Shown here piece after piece: positions 6,936-15,156 of a stretch of 64,000 nt of DNA. Position 1 is the first letter of the stretch. The number at the start of each line of letters is the position of its first letter. The position numbers and the translations under genes are program-made. The notes beneath the pieces are model-generated. The model was not told the origin of the DNA. It saw only the letters and a program-made list of their open reading frames with translations, and searched no databases. The stretch covers positions 558,001-622,000 of the forward strand of contig NZ_VITA01000001.1 of the NCBI RefSeq assembly GCF_007827695.1, in the 5' to 3' direction. Origin of the DNA: Sinorhizobium medicae (GTDB lineage: Bacteria > Pseudomonadota > Alphaproteobacteria > Rhizobiales > Rhizobiaceae).

Positions 6936-7877
6936 ATGTCCAGGAAAATACTAGCGAGGCTGTTCATAGCGGCGGGTATCGCGGTGGCGGGCTGGCTGAT
7001 CTATCGAACGCTTAGCCAGCATAGTTTCAATGAGATCGTCGGTTCGATCATGCGGATTCCTGGCCGGCATCTCTTTGCAGGCATCGGTTTCGTCTTTCTT
7101 TCCTATTTCTGCCTGACGCTGTTCGACACTCTCGCCATTCGCTATGTCGGGCGAAAGCTCCCCTATCCGCAAATCGCCATCGCTTCGTTCACCAGCCTTT
7201 CGATCGGCCATAATGTCGGCGGCGCGGCCCTGAGCAGCGGTGCCATCCGGTATCGTTTCTATTCGCGCTGGGGCTTGAGCGCCGAAGAGATTGCGAAAGT
7301 CATTCTCTTTTGTGGGGTCACAGTGGGCCTCGGGCTTATCGCATTGGCCGGGCTTTGCTTTGTGGCGGTGCCGGCGGACGCCGCGCGGCTTACCGGGTTG
7401 TCCACGAGCGGCGCATTTCTGCTCGGCGCTGCCTGCATCGCAACAGCGGCCAGCTATGTACTGCTTGCGTGTTTGTTGCGCGGTTCGGTCCGCATCTTCC
7501 GCTGGAGCTTCGAAATGCCCTCGGTGAAGATCGCCACCTTGCAGGTGATCGTCGGTGTGGCCAACTTCCTCTGCGTCAGCGCATCCCTGCATCAGCTGCT
7601 CAGCGCTTTTGAAGAGGTGAGTTTCATCGACACGGCAATGGCCTATGTCGGTGCCGGGGTGACTGCGATCGTCAGTCACGTTCCCGGTGGAATCGGCGTC
7701 CTGGAAGCGACGATTGCATTTCTGCTCGGCAGTTCGGCGAGTCTGGGCGCTCTCATCGCCTTTCGGGCGATCTATTTCTTCCTGCCGCTGCCGCTGGGCT
7801 TGATATCGCTGTCCGTTGCGGAGCTCGCTGCCCGTCGCGACGACGATAAGAGCCTCGCGAGCAAGGCGAAAAGCTGA
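6936..7877 (+). CDS. ybhN: YbhN-like lysylphosphatidylglycerol synthase TM-region protein
   Basis: A 313-residue integral membrane protein with about eight transmembrane helices and the family signature SHVPGGIGVLEA (about residues 246-257). It belongs to the UPF0104/LPG-synthase transmembrane family, whose members act on or flip membrane lipids. The first helix starts at about residue 7. The ATG at 6936 is preferred over the GTG at 6918 because GGGAG sits just upstream. Its promoter is the shared site at 6885-6912. The last 106 bases overlap the 3' end of the convergent phospholipase D gene. Confidence 0.85.
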   Translation: MSRKILARLFIAAGIAVAGWLIYRTLSQHSFNEIVGSIMRIPGRHLFAGIGFVFLSYFCLTLFDTLAIRYVGRKLPYPQIAIASFTSLSIGHNVGGAALSSGAIRYRFYSRWGLSAEEIAKVILFCGVTVGLGLIALAGLCFVAVPADAARLTGLSTSGAFLLGAACIATAASYVLLACLLRGSVRIFRWSFEMPSVKIATLQVIVGVANFLCVSASLHQLLSAFEEVSFIDTAMAYVGAGVTAIVSHVPGGIGVLEATIAFLLGSSASLGALIAFRAIYFFLPLPLGLISLSVAELAARRDDDKSLASKAKS

Positions 7878-9391
7878 CCGACCCAGCGCCTGAGCAGCTT
7901 GTGCGTGCGATAAAAGGGCCGGATCGGCCGCTGCGGATCGATGATCTCCGTTCCCCAGACCAGATCGGTCGCGCCGCCATTGTCGATTCCGTCAAAGCTG
8001 CGTATGCCGCGCGGGCGCGTGTTCAACCTGTCTATGGCGGCTATGAGGGAGCTCGTTTCCCTCAGGGCCTCTGCGAAGGCGTCCGCATGGACGTCGAGAT
8101 GTTCTGCGATCAGGCCATTGCGTATTTTGGCAATTGCCGCGCGGTGTCCTTCATTGGCGGCTTCCACGGCAACATCGCATTCGGTGTCGAGGCTTTCCGA
8201 GCGGTGGTTGAAGTTCGACGAACCGACCCGGAAAAAGCGGTCGTCGATCGCGACCACCTTGGAATGGATCATCACCTCCTGCTCGGATCCGTCGGGGGCG
8301 GGAACGGCCGGATAGGCAACCCTGAGCCTGCCGTAACGGTCAGCCTGTGTGAGCCGTCGAATGAGACGGTCGCGGTTGCCGCCCATGACGATGCGTTCCA
8401 GCAGCCCATGCGAGCTTCGGGTCGTGATGATCACCACTTCCGGGCCGTCCGGCTCCTGCAGCCGGTCGCAGAGCAGCTGCCCTATCCTTCCGGACGCGAA
8501 ATACTGGTTTTCGATATAGATGTGGCGACGCGCGCTGCGCAAGGCGTCAAGCGTCAGCCGCAATGCTTCCCGGCGGGCGCGCTTTTTGCCGGAGCCGGGC
8601 TCGGTCCGGGCGATTGCGACCGGGCAATTTTCGAGGATCGGCACGGTGCCGTTGGGCCATGGCCATGTGCGCGCGCCTTTTGATGCCTTCGCACGCGGAG
8701 CTTCGACTTCTTCGCCGGTGGAGGCTGTCCAGCGGGCGCGGCAGAGATCACCGATCGCGCGGCTCGCCTCGCCTTCGACAATCGCCTGGATGTCATGCAC
8801 CGGGTCATAAGGCTTGCCGTCCGGATCTCGACGCAACTCGTTCTCTGCCGCGTGTTCCGGCGTGTCCCAGCGGCGCGCCGTCAGGTCGATGCCCCCCGCG
8901 AAGGCGATCCTGTCATCGATGCAGACGAGCTTCTGATGATGCGACCCTCGCAGCGCGCGATGGCTCGCGAAGCGGAGCTCGATCTGCGGATGCGCTGCCC
9001 ATTGCTGCTTGCGGAAAAGCCTGAGCGACTTTCCCGAATAAATGGGGCCCATCGCCCAAATGAGAATGCGGATTTTCAGGTCGGGCTTCTGCGCAGCCAG
9101 CCGCTCAAGCGTGCTTCCAAGGGATTCCGCATGCGGGTCTTCCGGCCTGAGCTTGATGCGCGGATCGAAGTCCCAGCCGGTGATCCACAGCTGCTCTTCC
9201 GCTTCCTCGAACATGGTGTCGAGACAGGCATAATAGGCTGCTGCATCCACGAGGAACGAGAGATGTCGTGCGGGCGCGCTGCGCCAGACATTTTCGGCCT
9301 CCTTGATAATCGGCCGGCTTGCCCGTCGCAATCGGCCGGCCGTATTTCCGGTGAGCGCGTTTTTCCAGTCCAAGCTTCCTATCCCGTGCAT
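7772..9391 (-). CDS. Phospholipase D / cardiolipin-synthase-like protein (YbhO-like)
   Basis: This 539-residue protein carries two HKD motifs: HHQKLVCIDDRIAFAGG in the first half and IHSKVVAIDDRFFRVGSSN in the second, each followed by the expected Gly/Ser/Asn residues. Paired HKD motifs form one catalytic site using a covalent phosphohistidine, as in phospholipase D and cardiolipin synthases. There is no N-terminal membrane segment, so it may be cytosolic or peripheral; the C-terminus ends in a basic Ser/Arg-rich tail. The start at 9391 fits the upstream stress promoter (9431-9406). Clustering with ybhN- and ybhP-like genes supports a membrane-lipid role. Confidence 0.85.
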   Translation of the reverse strand: MHGIGSLDWKNALTGNTAGRLRRASRPIIKEAENVWRSAPARHLSFLVDAAAYYACLDTMFEEAEEQLWITGWDFDPRIKLRPEDPHAESLGSTLERLAAQKPDLKIRILIWAMGPIYSGKSLRLFRKQQWAAHPQIELRFASHRALRGSHHQKLVCIDDRIAFAGGIDLTARRWDTPEHAAENELRRDPDGKPYDPVHDIQAIVEGEASRAIGDLCRARWTASTGEEVEAPRAKASKGARTWPWPNGTVPILENCPVAIARTEPGSGKKRARREALRLTLDALRSARRHIYIENQYFASGRIGQLLCDRLQEPDGPEVVIITTRSSHGLLERIVMGGNRDRLIRRLTQADRYGRLRVAYPAVPAPDGSEQEVMIHSKVVAIDDRFFRVGSSNFNHRSESLDTECDVAVEAANEGHRAAIAKIRNGLIAEHLDVHADAFAEALRETSSLIAAIDRLNTRPRGIRSFDGIDNGGATDLVWGTEIIDPQRPIRPFYRTHKLLRRWVGQLFALLARLLSSSRRAASSATDSDIKPSGSGRKK

Positions 9392-9405
9392 TCCGATTGG
9401 AAATG

Positions 9406-9431
9406 AATCCCTTTCAACCGTGATTTGTTCC
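9406..9431 (-). promoter_or_regulatory. RpoE2/EcfG-type stress promoter (minus)
   Basis: Minus-strand GGAAC (9431-9427), 19 bases, TT (9407-9406). The inferred transcript would start about 8 bases before the phospholipase D ATG at 9391. Confidence 0.5.
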
Positions 9432-9493
9432 AGCAACAGCATAGCTGCCGAATAAAGCTTCCCAGGGCTCTCGCGGTGCAGCACCGCCATGGC

Positions 9494-9519
9494 GGAACAA
9501 TTCCCCGGCGGAGGGGATT
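9494..9519 (+). promoter_or_regulatory. RpoE2/EcfG-type stress promoter (plus)
   Basis: GGAAC (9494-9498), 19 bases, TT (9518-9519). It lies about 68 bases before the ThDP enzyme gene. GGAACAATTCC is identical to the sequence at 5462-5472. Confidence 0.55.
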
Positions 9520-9587
9520 AGAAGGCCCCGAGCCTTCAACCCATCACCCGCAAAATCGCGCTCTCGCTGGCCGGAGGAGGAATAGAC

Positions 9588-11405
9588 ATGCCGAATGCTT
9601 CCGACATTCTCATAGAGACGCTTATCGAATGGAAGGTCGAAGTGGTCTTCGGCCTGCCGGGAGACGGCATCAACGGTATCATGGAGGCGCTGAGGCGGCG
9701 GCAGGACCGCATCCGCTTCGTCTCCGTGCGCCACGAGCAGTCCGCTGCCTTCATGGCGTGCGCCTATGCCAAGTTCACGGGCAGGCTCGGCGTTTGTCTT
9801 GCCACTTCGGGTCCGGGCGGAACGAACCTCCTGACCGGCCTCTACGATGCGAAGCTCGATCAGATGCCGGTGCTGGCGATCACCGGCATGCAGTATCATG
9901 ACCTGATAGAGACTTTTTCGCAGCAGGACGTCGATCTCACCCGCGTCTTCGAAAACGTCGCCGTCTACAATGCTCAGGTGAACGATGCCGCCCACATGGA
10001 AAATCTCGCAAACCTCGCCTGCCGGTCGGCCCTCTCGAAGCGCGGGGTCGCGCATCTTTCGATCGCCAACGACGTGCAAGAGCGTATGGCCGGCGGTGGG
10101 CGGTCCCGCCGCAACCGCGAAGGGCACATGCCGAGCCGCTTTTTCGAAGGCAGGCTGGTGCCGCGCGAAGACGATATTCTGCGCGCGGCGGACCTTCTGA
10201 ATGCGGGCAGGAAGGTTGCGATTCTTGCCGGTCGCGGCGCGCTCGAGGCAAAGGGGCTTTTGCGCGAGACGGCGGACCTGTTGGGCGCGCCGGTGGCAAA
10301 AGCCCTGCTCGGAAAGGCCGTGCTGCCCGACGACGACCCGTTCACCACCGGAGGCATCGGAATTCTGGGAACGGTACCGTCGCAGGAGATCATGCAGCAA
10401 TGCGACACGCTGCTGATCGTCGGTTCGACCTTCCCCTATATCGAATACTATCCGAAGCCCCACGCAGCCACCGGAATCCAGATCGATCATGACCCGCAGC
10501 GCATCGGGCTTCGCTATCCGGTCGAAGTCGGGCTTGTCGGCGCGGCGGGAGAGACCCTTCGCATGCTCAATGAACGGCTTCAGCGCAAAGCAGACCGGAC
10601 GTTTCTCGAACAGGCGCAAGAGAAAACGCGAAACTGGCGGCGTGAATTGCGTGCCATGGAGGGCGACAGGAGTTCTCCCCTGAAGCCGCAGGCCGCGGTC
10701 GGCGCGTTTGGCAGGCGCATCGCGGCAAACGGCATCGTCGTCACAGATTCCGGACAAAACACCGAACTTGCGGCCCGCCATGTGGATCTCGGTGCCGACC
10801 ATATGTTTGCGGTATCGGGCGCACTCGCATCCATGGCCTCGGGTCTCCCTTACGCGATCGCGGCTGGCATCGCCATGCCCGCCCGTCCCATCTACGCGGT
10901 GGTGGGCGATGGCGGCTTCGCCATGCAGCTCGGAGAATTCGCCACGGCCGTCCGCTATGAGATTCCTTTGAAGCTCCTGGTGATCCGTAACGACATGCTG
11001 AACCAGATCGCCTGGGAACAGATGATGTTCCTGGGCAATCCGCAATTCGCCTGCGAGCTGCCGCCGATCGACTTCGCCGCTGCGGCAGAAGCCATGGGCG
11101 GCCGAGGCTTCACGATCCGGTCCTTCGACGAAATAGACGGGGTTCTGGATCAGGCATTCGCAGCCGAAGGACCGGTCGTCATTCAGGCGCTGGTCGATCG
11201 CTACGAGCCGCTGATGCCGCCCAAAATGCCCGAGGACTACGCCCGCAATTTCCGTGCCGCGCTTCCGCAAACGCCGGGACATGAGAAAATCGAAGAAAAC
11301 CTCAGGCATTCCTCCGCAGGCAGGAAAGTCACCGAGGAGGAGCCGCAGGCACCACATGAAGCGGCGCCGGACGCCAATACCGGTGACCTGCCAGGGATAC
11401 CGTAG
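9588..11405 (+). CDS. ThDP-dependent enzyme, pyruvate oxidase / acetolactate synthase family
   Basis: The 605-residue protein shows the three-domain plan of ThDP enzymes. The N-terminal pyrimidine-binding domain has VRHEQSAA with the catalytic Glu at residue 50. A central Rossmann-like domain spans about 190-335. The C-terminal pyrophosphate domain has GDGGFAMQLGE near 440 and NDMLNQ as the metal-binding end of the motif. It is closer to pyruvate-oxidase-like (PoxB-type) proteins than to biosynthetic IlvB; no regulatory subunit is adjacent. GGAGGAGG precedes the ATG. The stress promoter suggests a role in stress metabolism; the substrate is not determined. Confidence 0.85.
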   Translation: MPNASDILIETLIEWKVEVVFGLPGDGINGIMEALRRRQDRIRFVSVRHEQSAAFMACAYAKFTGRLGVCLATSGPGGTNLLTGLYDAKLDQMPVLAITGMQYHDLIETFSQQDVDLTRVFENVAVYNAQVNDAAHMENLANLACRSALSKRGVAHLSIANDVQERMAGGGRSRRNREGHMPSRFFEGRLVPREDDILRAADLLNAGRKVAILAGRGALEAKGLLRETADLLGAPVAKALLGKAVLPDDDPFTTGGIGILGTVPSQEIMQQCDTLLIVGSTFPYIEYYPKPHAATGIQIDHDPQRIGLRYPVEVGLVGAAGETLRMLNERLQRKADRTFLEQAQEKTRNWRRELRAMEGDRSSPLKPQAAVGAFGRRIAANGIVVTDSGQNTELAARHVDLGADHMFAVSGALASMASGLPYAIAAGIAMPARPIYAVVGDGGFAMQLGEFATAVRYEIPLKLLVIRNDMLNQIAWEQMMFLGNPQFACELPPIDFAAAAEAMGGRGFTIRSFDEIDGVLDQAFAAEGPVVIQALVDRYEPLMPPKMPEDYARNFRAALPQTPGHEKIEENLRHSSAGRKVTEEEPQAPHEAAPDANTGDLPGIP

Positions 11406-11453
11406 GCGCATACCGTAGGCGCTTGTGGCGACGCGCCTCGGTGGCCCGCCGAT

Positions 11454-11479
11454 GGAACAAAGCTCGCCTTCTTAGGTTC
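11454..11479 (+). promoter_or_regulatory. RpoE2/EcfG-type stress promoter (plus)
   Basis: GGAAC (11454-11458), 19 bases, TT (11478-11479), context ggTT. It lies about 33 bases before the ASRT-like gene and probably drives the five-gene operon 11512-16128. Confidence 0.6.
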
Positions 11480-11511
11480 GACCGGAAGCGTTTGTTTTTG
11501 AGGATTTGAGA

Positions 11512-11889
11512 ATGACGCATGCTATTGGCAGCAGGCGATGGGCAATCGCCGACGGCTATATTCCTTCATCGAGCGCGAGCGACGATCCCGCGCTCGTCTC
11601 CCATGAGAGCGCCTGTGTCCTGAATACCGGGGACACGCCGGCGAAGGTCGAGATCACATTGTTTTTTTCGGACAGGGAGCCGGCGGGCCCGTTCCGGTTT
11701 ACCGTCGCCGCTCGGCGGACCGTACATCTTCGCTTCAACGATCTCGATGATCCGGAGCCCGTGCCGCGGGATACGCCCTATGCGTCGCTGATCGAAGCCG
11801 ACACGCCGGTCGTGGTGCAACAGACCCGGCTCGATTCCCGGCAGCCTTCCCACGCTCTCTTGAGCACGATCGCCTACTGCCAGGATTAG
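11512..11889 (+). CDS. Sensory rhodopsin transducer-like protein (ASRT family), first copy
   Basis: This 125-residue protein matches the Anabaena sensory rhodopsin transducer family along its whole length. Family blocks are RRWAIADGYIPS, a beta-rich middle with KVEITLFFSDREPAGPFRF, and RRTVHLRFNDL followed by VVVQQTRLDSRQ. ASRT is a small soluble beta-sandwich tetramer that binds a microbial rhodopsin, but most bacteria with homologues have no rhodopsin, and none is present here. The ATG is chosen over a TTG at 11506 because GAGGA is well placed. It is the first gene of the operon. Confidence 0.85.
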   Translation: MTHAIGSRRWAIADGYIPSSSASDDPALVSHESACVLNTGDTPAKVEITLFFSDREPAGPFRFTVAARRTVHLRFNDLDDPEPVPRDTPYASLIEADTPVVVQQTRLDSRQPSHALLSTIAYCQD

Positions 11890-11890
11890 C

Positions 11891-13120
11891 ATGGCAAACA
11901 CACCCTGGAGTGCAACCTCAAAAAACCTGGACCAGGATTGCCACAACTGGTCGGGCGGTCTGCGCTTTCGTCCAGCGCGTCTGGAGGTGCCGGAGCATGA
12001 AGAGGCCGTGGCAGCGCTCGTGCGCGCGGCCGGCAGGCAGGGCCGAACCATACGGCCGGTGGGCTCGGCACATTCTTCGAGCGAGATTTACGTCACGGAC
12101 GATGTCCTGGTTTCTCTGGCCAATATCTGTGGTCTGCATGAGCATGACTCTCGATGTCACCGAGCCGCGGTCGGTGCCGGCTCACAACTGACGGAGCTTA
12201 GCAAGGAGCTGCAGTCGGCGGGCATGACGCTCTCAAATTTCGGCGACGTCGCAACCCAGACCGTCGGGGGCGCGATCGGAACCGGCACGCATGGCTCCGG
12301 ACGAAACTTCCCCAACCTTTCGATGATGCTTGTCGGCGGCCGCCTGGTCACCGCCCGGGGAGAGATCACCACCTTCGGCGTCGAAGAGGACCTGGATTTC
12401 GTGCGAGCCTTGCGTGTTTCCTTCGGGACGCTCGGCATTCTCACCTCAGCCACTCTCCAGCTCGAACCCTTGCACGATCTCCGCCGTCAGGAATGGTGCC
12501 TTGGCTTCGAGCCCTGCATGGAGGCACTCGATCGGCTTTCCCGGGAAAATCGGAACTTCGACTTCTATTGGTATCCCCGCTCCGATGAGGTGAAGATCCG
12601 TTGCCTCAACCCGCCGGGCGAGGAAAAGACTTATGGCGCCTTCGCCCGGCTGGCGAAGGACGAGACCGGGCCGCCGCACGAGGTCATTCCGCAGCACAGC
12701 GATCTTCCTTATCGCTTCGAGGAAATGGAATATTCCATGCCGGCCGAGGCCGGACCGGATTGCATGAGAAAGCTGCGCACGCGCATCAAGGAAAAATGGC
12801 GCCGCTCGGTCGGCTGGCGCGTGCTCTACCGTTACATCAAGCGTGACGACACCTGGCTGAGCGAAGCCTATGGCCGGGACTCTGTGAGCATATCGCTCCA
12901 TCAGAACGCGACGCTGCCCTATTGGGACTTCTTTCTCGACCTCGAACCGGTGATGCGGGACCATGGCGGCCGGCCGCACTGGGCGAAAAAGCACAGTCTT
13001 CGCGCGACCGAACTCAAGGCCCTCTACCCGATGTGGGATCGTTTTCTTGCCCTTCGGCAGGAGCTGGACCCGGAGGGGCGGTTTCTAACGCCTTATTTGC
13101 GCAGACTTCTCGGGTGCTAA
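11891..13120 (+). CDS. FAD-linked sugar-1,4-lactone oxidase family protein
   Basis: The 409-residue protein has an N-terminal PCMH-type FAD-binding domain with PVGSAHSSSE (about 57-66) and GGAIGTGTHGSG (about 125-136). A C-terminal D-arabinono-lactone oxidase domain contains PYWDFFLDLEP and a final HWAKKHS motif. Family enzymes oxidise aldono-1,4-lactones to ascorbate-type products with oxygen or another acceptor. It starts one base after the first ASRT-like gene ends and is followed by the second ASRT-like gene. The actual lactone cannot be told from sequence. Confidence 0.85.
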   Translation: MANTPWSATSKNLDQDCHNWSGGLRFRPARLEVPEHEEAVAALVRAAGRQGRTIRPVGSAHSSSEIYVTDDVLVSLANICGLHEHDSRCHRAAVGAGSQLTELSKELQSAGMTLSNFGDVATQTVGGAIGTGTHGSGRNFPNLSMMLVGGRLVTARGEITTFGVEEDLDFVRALRVSFGTLGILTSATLQLEPLHDLRRQEWCLGFEPCMEALDRLSRENRNFDFYWYPRSDEVKIRCLNPPGEEKTYGAFARLAKDETGPPHEVIPQHSDLPYRFEEMEYSMPAEAGPDCMRKLRTRIKEKWRRSVGWRVLYRYIKRDDTWLSEAYGRDSVSISLHQNATLPYWDFFLDLEPVMRDHGGRPHWAKKHSLRATELKALYPMWDRFLALRQELDPEGRFLTPYLRRLLGC

Positions 13121-13128
13121 GAGGGTGC

Positions 13129-13521
13129 ATGGAGGCGATCGGAAAAAGGCGATGGACGATAGCCGGGGGGCACATCCCCTTGGGGAGTAACGGCATGGAG
13201 CCCGAATTCACCAGCCGCGACGAGATCGCGGTTCTCAACTGTTCCGACAGCCCGGCCCGGCTGCGCATTCAGATCCACTATGCGGATCGCCCCGTTGTCG
13301 GACCGTATGATGTGGAGATTGCCGCTCGGCGGGTACGCCGCATCCGCTTCAATGATCTGATCTTTCCCGAGGCGCTGCCGCTGGACGTCGATTTCGGAGC
13401 GGTCATAGAGGCTGACGTTCCCGTCGTCGTGCAGTTTACCCGGCTCGACAGTGGCACGGGATCACGCAGTACGATTGCGACGGCGGCTTATGCGGCGCGG
13501 AACTTGCAAGGGAGCCGATGA
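13129..13521 (+). CDS. Sensory rhodopsin transducer-like protein (ASRT family), second copy
   Basis: This second ASRT-family protein has 130 residues and starts MEAIGKRRWTIAGGHIP. It shares with the first copy the pattern IAARRVRRIRFNDL and VVVQFTRLDSGTGS. It is clearly paralogous but diverged. GAGGG precedes the ATG, 8 bases after the oxidase stop. The last bases overlap the start of the GH13 gene by 4 (ATGA), showing translational coupling. The two copies flank the lactone oxidase, suggesting they act with it or with a sugar product; no rhodopsin is present. Confidence 0.85.
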   Translation: MEAIGKRRWTIAGGHIPLGSNGMEPEFTSRDEIAVLNCSDSPARLRIQIHYADRPVVGPYDVEIAARRVRRIRFNDLIFPEALPLDVDFGAVIEADVPVVVQFTRLDSGTGSRSTIATAAYAARNLQGSR

Positions 13522-15155
13522 TGAATGAGGCGCCGTGGTTCACAAGCTCGGTCATCTATGGAATCGACGTGCGAAGGTTCGCTGACGGAAACGGCGACGG
13601 GATCGGCGACTTCATCGGACTGAGGGAGCGGGTAGTCTATCTGAGCCACCTCGGCATCGACTGCGTCTGGCTGTCGCCCTTCTTCAGGTCCCCCTTCGCC
13701 GACAATGGTTACGACGTCAGCGACTATTACTCTGTCGATCCTGCGCTCGGGACGCTGGACGACTTCCTGAACTTTCTGCACGCTGCCGGCGAACACGGTA
13801 TTCGCGTCATCATCGATCTCGTCGCCAACCACACATCGAGCGAGCATCCGTGGTTTCAGGCCGCACGGCGGGATGCGAGGTGCCGCTTCCGCGATTACTA
13901 TGTCTGGTCCGCCAGCCCGCCGCCGGTCGCTCCGGACAACAAGACGGCATTTCCCGGTGAGGAAAGCAGCGTCTGGACGTATGACGAGCTCGCCCAGGCC
14001 TATTATTTTCACAAGTTTCGCCACTTCCAGCCGGACCTGAACATCGCCAATCCGGCGGTGCGCGACGAATTGCTCCGCGTGGTCGATTACTGGCTGACAT
14101 TGGGCGTCGACGGCTTCCGGGTTGATGCCGCGCCCTTCGTCATCGGCGAGACGGGCATAGAACACGCTGATCCCAGGGATCCTCATGGCTTCCTGCGGGA
14201 GATGCGTGAGCTGGTCGAAGGCAGACGCCGGGATGGTCTTCTGCTCGGCGAGGCGGACCTCTCGCCTGAAAAGCTGCGCCCCTATTTCGGTGAAGGGAAA
14301 CTCGATCTTCTGTTCAACTTCGTTCTGAGCGCGTCTTTCGCGGCAAGCCTCGCGCGGCAGAAGGCCGATCTCATAGGTCAGGCGCTTTCGATAATGCCGG
14401 AGCCGCCTCCCCATCGAGGCTGGGTCAATTTCCTTCGCAATCTCGACGAGCTCAACCTCGACCGCCTGCCGGAAGACATCCAGCAGGAGACCTTTGCCGC
14501 CTTCGCTCCGGACGAGGAGATGCGGATCTACGGACGCGGCATCAGGCGTCGGCTCGCACCGATGCTCGAGGGAAACCAGACGAGATTGGAACTGGCGTTC
14601 AGCCTGCTTCTTTCTTCTCCGGGCGTGCCCCTTGTCCTCTACGGCGACGAAATAGGCATGGGCGAAGACCCTTCCCGCCCGGGCCGTGAGCCCGTCCGCG
14701 TCCCCATGCAGTGGAACGCTGGCGCCAATGCCGGCTTTTCCACGGCCCAGCGCGCCAGGCTCATACAGCCAATCGTGACCGACGGACCCTTCGCCTTCAA
14801 GCGGATCAATGTCGAAGCACAGCGAGAGGACCCCCGGTCGCTCCTCAACCGCGTCCGGGCGATGATCCTGATGCGGCGCAGTCACAAGCTTTTTCAAAGG
14901 GGCCGGCCGATCGTGCTGCATACACGGGATCCCGCGCTGTTTGCGCTCGCCTATTCCGACGGCACCGAGCTGTTCGTCGTGCTGCATAATCTAACGGAGG
15001 CCAAGCGGCGGGCGGAAGTCGAACTGCCCGGCGCCATCGACGCCAGGCTCAAGGATGTTTTCGGCGAAGGCGAGGTCGAGCTCTCCGGCCAGCATCTGAC
15101 GATGGGTCTTGGCCCATTCGGCTATGCCTGGCTCCATTCGGGAAGGAAGGACTGA
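13518..15155 (+). CDS. GH13 alpha-amylase-family enzyme (trehalose-synthase / glucosidase-like)
   Basis: A 545-residue GH13 barrel enzyme. Region I is DLVANHTSSEHP, region II GFRVDAAP with the nucleophile Asp, region III LLGEADLS with the acid/base Glu, and region IV FLRNLDELN with the stabilising Asp. The usual NHD in region IV reads NLD here, losing the conserved His. The fold and order resemble trehalose-synthase/maltose glucosyltransferase-type enzymes without an attached kinase. It overlaps the second ASRT-like gene by 4 bases and ends 1 base before the LLM gene. Substrate uncertain. Confidence 0.85.
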   Translation: MMNEAPWFTSSVIYGIDVRRFADGNGDGIGDFIGLRERVVYLSHLGIDCVWLSPFFRSPFADNGYDVSDYYSVDPALGTLDDFLNFLHAAGEHGIRVIIDLVANHTSSEHPWFQAARRDARCRFRDYYVWSASPPPVAPDNKTAFPGEESSVWTYDELAQAYYFHKFRHFQPDLNIANPAVRDELLRVVDYWLTLGVDGFRVDAAPFVIGETGIEHADPRDPHGFLREMRELVEGRRRDGLLLGEADLSPEKLRPYFGEGKLDLLFNFVLSASFAASLARQKADLIGQALSIMPEPPPHRGWVNFLRNLDELNLDRLPEDIQQETFAAFAPDEEMRIYGRGIRRRLAPMLEGNQTRLELAFSLLLSSPGVPLVLYGDEIGMGEDPSRPGREPVRVPMQWNAGANAGFSTAQRARLIQPIVTDGPFAFKRINVEAQREDPRSLLNRVRAMILMRRSHKLFQRGRPIVLHTRDPALFALAYSDGTELFVVLHNLTEAKRRAEVELPGAIDARLKDVFGEGEVELSGQHLTMGLGPFGYAWLHSGRKD

Positions 15156-15156
15156 A

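Noticed and set aside
9414-11411. Long minus-strand open frame of 665 codons
   Set aside because: It lies wholly antisense to the well-supported ThDP enzyme gene, has no recognisable domain and is a typical high-GC shadow frame.
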